Shown here: one piece after another, positions 1-5,236 of the stretch
Position numbering within the stretch: the first letter of the stretch is position 1
How the letters are laid out: the number at the start of each line of letters is the position of its first letter
From: Planctomycetota bacterium
GTDB taxonomy: Bacteria > Planctomycetota > Phycisphaerae > Sedimentisphaerales > Anaerohalosphaeraceae
Length of the DNA stretch: 5,390 nt
Reading direction: 5' to 3'
Assembly (NCBI GenBank): GCA_003644175.1
Contig: QNBS01000181.1
Span: forward strand, 1-5,390
Program-made: the position numbers and the translations under genes
Notes under the pieces: model-generated
Databases searched by the model: none
What the model saw: the letters and a program-made list of their open reading frames with translations, nothing else
Told to the model about the DNA's origin: nothing

Positions 1-339
1 AAATTCTCCGGGTCCTGCCTGCCTGGCCGATGCGAGTAGTTCGGCCATAACAAGCTCAACCACGCACGCGGCGGCGAAGAAATGCAACTCGACAAGGTCC
101 TGGCCGGTGTACGACCGCGGCGAGGAAAACGCATACAACATTGCGTCCGTCTCAATGTCGGCGATAGCGATCCTGCCTGCCGTTGTTCCCCGGCGGCGCA
201 CCTGCTCGGCTGGACAGAACACCTCGCCGGCAACGGCAAACGCCTCGGGGCCGGAGATGCGAATAATCGACTTGCCCACCATGCCGCCGGCGACGGCGGC
301 GCTGCCGGCGGCGCAGATTGTATCGCCTGTGTCATACAT
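1..339 (-). CDS. mnmE: tRNA modification GTPase MnmE (TrmE), N-terminal 113 residues, truncated by window edge
   Basis: MnmE works with MnmG to place the carboxymethylaminomethyl or aminomethyl group on U34 of certain tRNAs; its N-terminal domain binds a formyl-tetrahydrofolate-type cofactor. Only that domain is visible here. The diagnostic segments are DTI near residues 6-8, RISGP (27-31), PRSYTGQD (74-81), ELH (84-86) and the domain-end signature PGEF (110-113), which runs into the window edge. The GTPase and C-terminal helical domains lie outside. The ATG at 337-339 has an AAGGA Shine-Dalgarno at 347-351 with a 7-base spacer, which supports this start. The gene lies 51 bases downstream of yidC on the same strand, a common bacterial order. 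Odd points: the usual HCHGG stretch after ELH reads HFFAA, and the glycine-rich loop before RISGP is alanine-rich and about three residues longer than usual. The family call is firm; function of this divergent copy is inferred. Confidence 0.9.
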   Translation of the reverse strand, partial: MYDTGDTICAAGSAAVAGGMVGKSIIRISGPEAFAVAGEVFCPAEQVRRRGTTAGRIAIADIETDAMLYAFSSPRSYTGQDLVELHFFAAACVVELVMAELLASARQAGPGEF

Positions 340-390
340 GATTCATTCCTTCGCGCCAATGATAAATAATGTTTCAGGAACAGGGCCTGC

Positions 391-2454
391 CTATGTTTTG
401 AAGAATGGTTTGGGTTTTTTCTTTTTGACTTTTCCGCCTGTTTTTTTTGTTACGGGCACAAGTACGCGGGCCTGGTCTTGTTCTTTTTCGCGGATATGTT
501 TGCGGATGACTATCTGCTCGATGACACCGGCTGAGATACTGGACATGATATAAAGGTTCACGCCCGACGGGCCCTTGTAGAGCATGATGGGAAACATCAG
601 GGGCATCATGATCATCATCATTTTCTGCTGCTGTGCGACCTGCGGGTTCGTCTGTTCGGCGGCCTTTGAGTGAGGCATGAGCTTTTGCTGCAGGAACATG
701 ACGACGCCCATGAGGAGCGGCAGGAGATTGAAGGAGTCGATGGATCCCAACAGGGGTATGGTGAATTCCTTGAATCTGAAAAGGGCGTCCGGCGAGGAAA
801 GGTCGGTGATCCAGAATGGCAGGAATGCCGCCCCGCGAAGATCGACGCCGGCATTGATCGCCGACCAGAGCGCAATCCAGATGGGCATCTGTATCATCAT
901 GGGCAGGAAACTCGACAGGGGCGAGACTCCCTGTTCCTTGTAAAGCTGCATGACCCGCTTGTTGAGTTCGGTCTTGTCCCTGGCGTACTTCTTTTTGAGC
1001 TCCTCCATCTTCGGGCCCAGCTTCTGCATCTTCATCATCGAGACCTGGCTCTTCTTGGTGACGGGGTGCAGGATCAGGCGCACGAGAAAGACGAGGACCA
1101 TTATGACGACGCCGTAGTTGCCCAAAGGCCCCATCGCCGTGTACATCGCCTTCATTACCGTCATAATGCCGAACGCCAGCACCTGGATGAGTTTTGCCGG
1201 ACAGCAGCAGCCGCGAAAATCTATCGTCTGGTAGTAGTCGAGTTTCTTGTATTCGGGATTCTTGTTGAACAGGTCCCGGTCCTTGGGCCCGAGGAACAGG
1301 TGAAATGTAAATGTCCTGCTTGATCCTTCCTGGTTTGCCGGGGCAAGCTTCAACCGCGGCACGTGTAAAATAAAACTGGCATTGCCTTGCTTGCCGGGCG
1401 ACTTGGCGGTCAGTTCGGGATCAGTGTACTGGGCGGGGCCGGGCTTAATACCCTCGACCCCTTCGCCTTCATCGGGCACGGGTCGGAGAATCGCCGAGAA
1501 ATATTTGTTTGTAACCGCCCCCCACATAAAAGGCGCCGTTGTGATTTTGTGGCTCAGGTTCAGCTTTTTCCGGGATTCCGGGGTGTCCTTCTTGACGTAT
1601 TTTCTGAGCTTGCCGAAGCCCTTCTTTACAATTTCAATATCCCCCTCGGATATGAGGTATGCGGCCACTACCTTTCGCATGTCGGTTCGTGCATCTTCGC
1701 GGACGATGCCGCCGGGGCCCTGCAGCCCCATGCTGACTTCAACGGCAGCGTCTGAAAGGTTCTCCACCTCGATTTGGCAGTCGAGATCGTAGCTTCCCGG
1801 TGCAAGACGATAGGTCTTTGTGATCCTGAAGGCGTCTTTTTGCCCGGCGTCCCGCAAGACCGCGCCGAAGACGACCTTCTGTGAACCGTCGGGTTCTCTG
1901 GTGAGGTCTTTGACGAATTGCCATTCCAGCTTGTCAAGTGGAAAGTCATTCTGGCCCTGCACAGCAAAACTTGTATTGGCCAACGAGTACTTTAGCCGGC
2001 CATCGGCGTCTGTGGGGGCTATGAGTTCTAAAGGCTGGGGGTCGTCGGGGTCCCTGTCATCGAACTCGCTGAGTGTTACCGTCTTAATGGCGGCGCCCCT
2101 GGTTGTTAACTCCAGCATGAACTTGAACTTAGTTTGGTCGTCGGTTCTCTCCACCTCAGGGTACAGCGAACCCATGACTATCTCCTTGCGGGCTGCCTGG
2201 GTGGCCCGTAGTTTGGAGAAGTCAAAATCGGAATTGCCTTGTTTACTCTTGTCGGTTGGAGATACTTCTACCTTATCGGCATTGGTTTTTTCACCGGTGG
2301 CGTCGGCGCTTAGCGTAGTTTGACCGGCCAGGGGGATTATACGGCCTTTACGCCAGGCGGAATCCTGCTTGAACAGACCGGAATCAACGATCAGGAATCC
2401 GCACAATGCGACAAAGGCGACGACCAATGAAATCAGGACAGTTTTGGTTTTCAT
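391..2454 (-). CDS. yidC: Membrane protein insertase YidC (Oxa1/Alb3 family), 687 aa
   Basis: YidC inserts and folds inner-membrane proteins, alone or with SecYEG. The layout is the Gram-negative form: an N-terminal membrane anchor (about residues 5-23), a low-complexity linker (about 40-85), a large periplasmic domain (about 90-400), an amphipathic interface helix (about 419-440) and five core membrane segments (about 447-463, 513-533, 573-590, 611-627, 631-650). The conserved groove arginine, R366 in E. coli, is R459 in the FLVRLILHP stretch. PLSSFLPMMIQMPIW (512-526) and GPSGVNLYI (628-636) are family signatures. The length exceeds E. coli YidC (548 aa), mostly in the linker, the periplasmic domain and a basic tail ending KKKKPKPFFKT. 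Such tails bind ribosomes in some YidCs, including that of Rhodopirellula. Three consecutive cysteines (416-418) precede the interface helix. The ATG has GAGGT at 2461-2465, 6 bases upstream. mnmE follows after 51 bases; the phosphoesterase lies 48 bases upstream. Confidence 0.97.
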   Translation of the reverse strand: MKTKTVLISLVVAFVALCGFLIVDSGLFKQDSAWRKGRIIPLAGQTTLSADATGEKTNADKVEVSPTDKSKQGNSDFDFSKLRATQAARKEIVMGSLYPEVERTDDQTKFKFMLELTTRGAAIKTVTLSEFDDRDPDDPQPLELIAPTDADGRLKYSLANTSFAVQGQNDFPLDKLEWQFVKDLTREPDGSQKVVFGAVLRDAGQKDAFRITKTYRLAPGSYDLDCQIEVENLSDAAVEVSMGLQGPGGIVREDARTDMRKVVAAYLISEGDIEIVKKGFGKLRKYVKKDTPESRKKLNLSHKITTAPFMWGAVTNKYFSAILRPVPDEGEGVEGIKPGPAQYTDPELTAKSPGKQGNASFILHVPRLKLAPANQEGSSRTFTFHLFLGPKDRDLFNKNPEYKKLDYYQTIDFRGCCCPAKLIQVLAFGIMTVMKAMYTAMGPLGNYGVVIMVLVFLVRLILHPVTKKSQVSMMKMQKLGPKMEELKKKYARDKTELNKRVMQLYKEQGVSPLSSFLPMMIQMPIWIALWSAINAGVDLRGAAFLPFWITDLSSPDALFRFKEFTIPLLGSIDSFNLLPLLMGVVMFLQQKLMPHSKAAEQTNPQVAQQQKMMMIMMPLMFPIMLYKGPSGVNLYIMSSISAGVIEQIVIRKHIREKEQDQARVLVPVTKKTGGKVKKKKPKPFFKT

Positions 2455-2469
2455 AATGCAACCTCAAAA

Positions 2470-2485
2470 AAGCGAGTAACCGCTT
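2470..2485 (-). terminator. Weak stem-loop with U-tract between phosphoesterase gene and yidC (possible attenuator)
   Basis: On the minus strand a 5-bp stem AAGCG/CGCTT with a 6-base loop is followed directly by a run of T, then by the yidC Shine-Dalgarno at 2461-2465. The shape is that of an intrinsic terminator, but the stem is short and the U-run continues for only four bases beyond it. At most it would be a weak attenuator, or a structure that affects access to the yidC ribosome binding site. Confidence 0.25.
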
Positions 2486-2502
2486 GAATCCTTTCTTTGA
2501 AT

Positions 2503-3279
2503 CTATCTCCCGTCGGCCAGTCTGTCGCCTTCGAAGTTGTCCAGTTGGGGAATGTCATAAATCTTCTGGGCCGCCTTCTTGTAATCGTACTCCAGCCGAA
2601 CAAAATGAACCTCGTTGTTCTCGACATAGACATAACTGGTGCGGTTGTCCCTGTCCCGCGGCTGGCCCACCGAACCGACGTTGATAATGGCCTTTTCATC
2701 CTGCAATATCGGATAGACACCGCCCAACTCATCGGGCGTATAAAAATCCGGGTCATCGAGAAACACGCCCGGCAGGTGCGTATGCCCGACAAAGCAGATG
2801 TGCCTGGTCCGCTCGAACAATGCGTTTATCTTGCCCAGCATTGTATAGACATCGTCGGGAAACAGGTATTCGTTGATGGGTTTTCTCGGCGAAGCATGGA
2901 CGAAATCCAGATGAGCGTCGACATCGCCGAGTTTTGTTTTCAGCGTCCATCGCATCTGCTGTTTGCCCAGGTAATTCCACCGCTGATCGCACTTTTCGGC
3001 GTCCTTTTCATCCTCGAGGACTTTTCGCGTCCAGTAGGAGGCCTGCTCGGCGCCCAGATTGAAGTTGGTAGGCTCATAAAGCACCGCGTAATCGTGATTT
3101 CCAAAAACCGACGCGTCGGTCTTTTCGATCACCAGGTCCAGACATTCCCTGGGGTTGGCGGCGTAGCCCACCACATCGCCCAGACAGTAGATAGTCTTGA
3201 TGCCCCGTTTTTCGATATCATCCAGAACCGTGGTCAACGCTTCCAGGTTGGAATGGACATCACTTATGATCGCAAACAT
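2503..3279 (-). CDS. Metallophosphoesterase family protein (YfcE/ApaH-like calcineurin fold), 258 aa
   Basis: This is a binuclear-metal phosphoesterase of the calcineurin-like superfamily, in the small cytosolic class related to YfcE and COG0639. All the metal-ligand motifs are present in order: SDVHSN (6-11, ligands D7 and H9), GDVVGY (34-39, D35), GNHD (60-63, N61 and H62), the single His in FVHASP (H128) and GHTH (165-168, H166 and H168). The late segment INVGSVGQPRDRD (199-211) is also typical of the class. There is no signal peptide or membrane segment. The substrate cannot be told from sequence; relatives act on phosphodiesters, nucleotides or phosphoproteins. The ATG at 3277-3279 is the first start after an in-frame TGA and has GGGTGAG at 3285-3291, 5 bases upstream. 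yidC begins 48 bases downstream on the same strand, suggesting co-transcription. The length is normal for the class and no key residue is missing. Confidence 0.93.
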   Translation of the reverse strand: MFAIISDVHSNLEALTTVLDDIEKRGIKTIYCLGDVVGYAANPRECLDLVIEKTDASVFGNHDYAVLYEPTNFNLGAEQASYWTRKVLEDEKDAEKCDQRWNYLGKQQMRWTLKTKLGDVDAHLDFVHASPRKPINEYLFPDDVYTMLGKINALFERTRHICFVGHTHLPGVFLDDPDFYTPDELGGVYPILQDEKAIINVGSVGQPRDRDNRTSYVYVENNEVHFVRLEYDYKKAAQKIYDIPQLDNFEGDRLADGR

Positions 3280-3284
3280 GTGTT

Positions 3285-3304
3285 CTCACCCGTCAATTAT
3301 ATCA
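3285..3304 (-). promoter_or_regulatory. Putative extended -10 promoter and Shine-Dalgarno for the phosphoesterase gene
   Basis: On the minus strand TGATATAAT (3296-3304) matches the extended -10 consensus TGnTATAAT, and GGGTGAG (3285-3291) is the ribosome binding site. No good -35 is present at 16-18 bases. Transcription from this -10 would start near 3289 and give a leader of only about 10 bases that clips the ribosome site. Either the real start lies further upstream or the match is fortuitous. Confidence 0.35.
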
Positions 3305-3324
3305 ATACTTCTCTAAACGCCTCC

Positions 3325-3480
3325 TTATATCATAAACGGTCTGCCAATTCCAGCAAAACCACAACGAATTTTCAAATCCTCCTCTTTCAGGCCCGTCGTG
3401 CTGAAAAAAAGCAGATTGAGCAGAAAGAGTCCGATAAGAAGCCCCTGGTCCCGTCTGCGATGCGGTTGCTCATCCGGCAA
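3325..3480 (-). CDS. Possible small single-pass membrane peptide, 51 aa, TTG start (speculative)
   Basis: The 231-base gap between the GcvT-like gene and the phosphoesterase gene holds a minus-strand open frame of 51 codons, from a TTG at 3478-3480 to TAA at 3325-3327. The predicted peptide has a basic, proline-containing N-terminus ending HRRRDQ, a hydrophobic stretch of about 14 residues (GLLIGLFLLNLLFF, 13-26) and a charged segment starting KEEDLK. Basic residues before the hydrophobic stretch fit an N-in single-pass topology. AGGA at 3487-3490 lies 6 bases before the TTG. The frame is the same as that of the GcvT-like gene and is separated from it only by that gene's TGA. I do not recognise it; a chance open frame is quite possible, since TTG starts are uncommon and the hydrophobic span is short for a membrane helix. 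Confidence 0.2.
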   Translation of the reverse strand: MPDEQPHRRRDQGLLIGLFLLNLLFFSTTGLKEEDLKIRCGFAGIGRPFMI

Positions 3481-3510
3481 GTGCGGTCCTGTTTGGCGTG
3501 GCGGGGGCGG

Positions 3511-4212
3511 TCAGATGCCGGACATGGCGTCAACAAGACAATCCATTCCCGCCGGGGTGATGTTTTGGCGTTTATGGTATTTTGCGACGGCGCCTGCCGC
3601 CAGGGGTGCTGCTGAGGCCGGACAGATCAGTTCGATACCATCGGCGCCGGTCCATGCGCCGCGGATAATCGTAATTGAGATCATGAAAAATGACATGACG
3701 GTGATGCCCGCCGGCTCTATCCGAGAGATATCGAATGGCAGGATATTGTTCACCGCCTCGGCGGCTCCTGGCCCGTAAATGCCCAACATGGCCGTTTTTT
3801 CAGTCAGGTCGGCGATGCTCAAGCCGGTGATCTGCTTTTCATATGCGTTTTTTTGAACCGCCGCCAACACTTTCTGACGCTGTTTAGGTGGTGTCAGGAC
3901 AAGATAGCCTCCCTTGACCCGGCCGATCCTCAGAGGTTTGTTGTCGGCGCTTGGCCCGGCCCAGAGCCATTGGCCATCGGCGGGCAACGGTGTTTGATTG
4001 CCGACGAGGTCTCCGACTGCCTGCTCGGCGCCGGCGTCCTTCAGGGCGATTCTGCCGAAACTGCTCAGGTCAAAGGCCGCACAACCGTTCTCAATCGCGG
4101 CGCGTTCGGCGGCCGGATCACCGAAATCGGCGGGCAGACGCCACCCGTCGTATTCGGCGAAATTCGCCCCCATTCGTTCATGAACGGCCTCAAATGGACT
4201 CGATAAGGACAT
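3511..4212 (-). CDS. Short GcvT-fold (folate-binding-like) protein, 233 aa, function unknown
   Basis: The N-terminus matches the aminomethyltransferase (GcvT)/YgfZ folate-binding domain: HERMGANFAEYDGWRLP (11-27), an FDLSSFGRIAL block (47-57) like GcvT's FDVSHMGR, IYGPGAAEAV (145-154) like its QGP.A block, and RGAWTGADGIEL (184-195) like its SRTGYTGEDGFEI. GcvT is normally about 360 aa; this protein ends after PAGMDCL (220-226), where the family's arginine/glutamate-rich segment and C-terminal barrel would begin. The GGvvDD segment holding GcvT's catalytic Asp is not recognisable (the region reads GPSADNKPL, 86-94), and YgfZ's KGCxxGQE motif is absent. It is probably not a glycine-cleavage T protein; folate binding is only inferred. 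No other glycine-cleavage gene is in the window. The ATG at 4210-4212 is the first start after an in-frame TAG and aligns with the family N-terminus, though its Shine-Dalgarno is poor. It is transcribed divergently from lptB. Confidence 0.8.
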   Translation of the reverse strand: MSLSSPFEAVHERMGANFAEYDGWRLPADFGDPAAERAAIENGCAAFDLSSFGRIALKDAGAEQAVGDLVGNQTPLPADGQWLWAGPSADNKPLRIGRVKGGYLVLTPPKQRQKVLAAVQKNAYEKQITGLSIADLTEKTAMLGIYGPGAAEAVNNILPFDISRIEPAGITVMSFFMISITIIRGAWTGADGIELICPASAAPLAAGAVAKYHKRQNITPAGMDCLVDAMSGI

Positions 4213-4310
4213 AACAAACCCGCACTAATCCAGCATAACAACAACAACAAACCACATGCCAGGCAGACCTTAACACAAAGCCGGCCCGAAAGCCAGCAAC
4301 AATCGGGTCA

Positions 4311-4347
4311 AATCGCAACTTCTGCGCTTCTGCGCCCTGTTGCAATT
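4311..4347. repeat. Imperfect 9-bp inverted repeat enclosing a perfect 8-bp tandem repeat, upstream of lptB promoter
   Basis: AATCGCAAC (4311-4319) and GTTGCAATT (4339-4347) are inverted copies matching at 8 of 9 positions. The 19-base spacer consists of two adjacent copies of TTCTGCGC (4320-4335) plus CCT. The block ends 5 bases before the predicted lptB -35. It could be an operator, a hairpin or a small dispersed repeat; nothing in the window decides which. Confidence 0.45.
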
Positions 4348-4352
4348 TAGAA

Positions 4353-4380
4353 TTTACAGCGTACAATAAGCTGCTATAAT
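4353..4380 (+). promoter_or_regulatory. sigma70-type promoter of lptB
   Basis: TTTACA (4353-4358, five of six to TTGACA) is separated by 16 bases from a perfect TATAAT (4375-4380). A TG at 4372-4373 gives an extended -10 as well. Predicted transcription start is near 4387, leaving a leader of about 36 bases before the GTG start of lptB. This is the best promoter match in the window. Confidence 0.75.
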
Positions 4381-4410
4381 TGGGCTGGTTTTTGGACTGG
4401 TTTAAGGCAA

Positions 4411-4425
4411 AGGAGCTTTCAAGTG
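4411..4425 (+). promoter_or_regulatory. Shine-Dalgarno that selects the GTG start of lptB
   Basis: AGGAG (4411-4415) lies 7 bases before GTG at 4423-4425, the ideal spacing. The alternative ATG two codons later (4429) would have a 13-base spacer, so the GTG is preferred. Confidence 0.75.
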
Positions 4426-5223
4426 GAAATGACACTTCTGGAAACGCGTGGTCTGATAAAGCGCTATTCAGGCAGAACCGTGGTCAACGAAATCAATATC
4501 TCCGTCGCAGAGCGCAGCATTGTGGGCCTGCTTGGTCGAAACGGCGCCGGCAAGACCACAACGTTTCGGATGGTTATCGGCATGATTGTCCCGGAAGGCG
4601 GTACGGTTATCTTCGAAGGCATGAACATTACAAAGCTGCCCATGTACAAGCGGGCCCGTTTAGGTATGGGCTATCTGTCGCAGGAGCCCAGCGTTTTCCA
4701 GCGGCTCAGCGTGCGGGATAATCTCCTGGCGATCCTGGAGACCATGTCGATTTCATCCGCCGAGCGCAACCGAAAGGCGGACATGCTCATCGAACGTTTC
4801 GGGCTGAGCGAGGTCGTCAACAGCCATGCCAGGTTTCTCTCCGGCGGCGAGAGAAGAAAGCTCGAAATCGCCCGCGCTATGATTACCAATCCGTCCCTGA
4901 TACTCCTGGACGAGCCCTTCAGCGGTGTGGACCCGATAGCCGTGGAAGAACTCCAGGGCGAGATCCGACGGCTCGTCGCCTCCGGCGTCAGCATCCTTAT
5001 TACCGACCACAACGTGGAGAGGACGCTGGAAGTTGCCGATAAGGCATACATAATCGATCACGGAAAGGTTATCGGCGCAGGCCCGCCGAGGGAGATTATT
5101 CAGAACGAACTGATCAGAAAAAGCTATCTCGGACACACATTCAAAGGCGACGAGTTCGACGAACCCGCCGAGCCGCCGCCGATTGAATCCAACGATTCAC
5201 CGACTGAAGTAACGCAGCGGTAA
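4423..5223 (+). CDS. lptB: Lipopolysaccharide export ABC transporter ATP-binding protein LptB, 266 aa
   Basis: LptB is the cytoplasmic ATPase that, as a dimer bound to LptF and LptG, powers extraction of lipopolysaccharide from the inner membrane toward the LptA bridge. All ABC ATPase motifs are present: Walker A GRNGAGKTT (38-46), Q-loop Q87 in YLSQEPSVF, signature LSGGE (139-143), Walker B ILLDEP (160-165, catalytic E164), D-loop SGVD (167-170) and switch H196 in ITDHNV. YLSQEPSVFQRLSVRDNL and the C-terminal KSYLGHTF are LptB-type and separate it from branched-chain amino acid transporters. E. coli LptB is 241 aa; this protein has about 24 extra C-terminal residues, acidic and proline-rich (DEFDEPAEPPPIE). 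It starts with GTG. lptA and lptC, often adjacent upstream, are absent: the upstream gene is divergent and unrelated. A deformylase gene follows after 13 bases, probably in the same transcript. Confidence 0.94.
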   Translation: MEMTLLETRGLIKRYSGRTVVNEINISVAERSIVGLLGRNGAGKTTTFRMVIGMIVPEGGTVIFEGMNITKLPMYKRARLGMGYLSQEPSVFQRLSVRDNLLAILETMSISSAERNRKADMLIERFGLSEVVNSHARFLSGGERRKLEIARAMITNPSLILLDEPFSGVDPIAVEELQGEIRRLVASGVSILITDHNVERTLEVADKAYIIDHGKVIGAGPPREIIQNELIRKSYLGHTFKGDEFDEPAEPPPIESNDSPTEVTQR

Positions 5224-5230
5224 CGCAGAG
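5209..5230 (+). repeat. 11-bp imperfect tandem duplication across the lptB stop codon
   Basis: GTAACGCAGCG (5209-5219) is followed at once by GTAACGCAGAG (5220-5230), 10 of 11 identical. The second copy supplies the TAA stop of lptB, and its single difference (C to A) creates the GAG of the GAGG ribosome site used by the next gene. Confidence 0.6.
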
Positions 5231-5236
5231 GGAACC

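Noticed and set aside
364..391. CAGG/CCTG inverted repeat after yidC as a terminator
   Set aside because: The stem is only 4 bp and is not followed by a T-run; the next gene, mnmE, begins 51 bases on with its own ribosome site.
82..553. Plus-strand open frames at the left edge
   Set aside because: They overlap the minus-strand mnmE start and the yidC 3' end, both identified by conserved motifs, and have no family features.
602..630. Methionine-rich stretch of YidC (residues 612-624) as an unusual domain
   Set aside because: Met-rich sequence at this membrane segment (QQKMMM..MP.MF) is common in YidC homologues and needs no special explanation.
670..1323. Plus-strand open frame of 217 codons opposite yidC
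   Set aside because: It lies antisense within a clear YidC coding region, is rich in His, Arg and Gln as expected from a mirrored membrane-protein gene, and shows no recognisable domain.
3403..3409. T7 run on the minus strand as a terminator after the GcvT-like gene
   Set aside because: No stem-loop of useful length precedes it; only a trivial CTG/CAG pairing flanks the run.
2497..3615. Plus-strand open frame of 372 codons opposite the phosphoesterase gene
   Set aside because: The minus-strand frame has every metallophosphoesterase motif in order. The plus frame has none, crosses the intergenic gap into the end of the next gene, and is a shadow.
4237..4251. AAC triplet run (about four units) in the divergent intergenic region as a microsatellite or phase-variation tract
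   Set aside because: Too short to be variable with any confidence and not placed between promoter elements that I can identify.
4213..4300. Promoter for the leftward GcvT-like gene (TATGCT-like -10 at 4232-4237)
   Set aside because: The -10 matches only four of six positions and no acceptable -35 lies at the right distance, so I could not support a site.
4671..5136. Minus-strand open frames within lptB
   Set aside because: They are antisense to a complete ABC ATPase with all catalytic motifs; no independent support.
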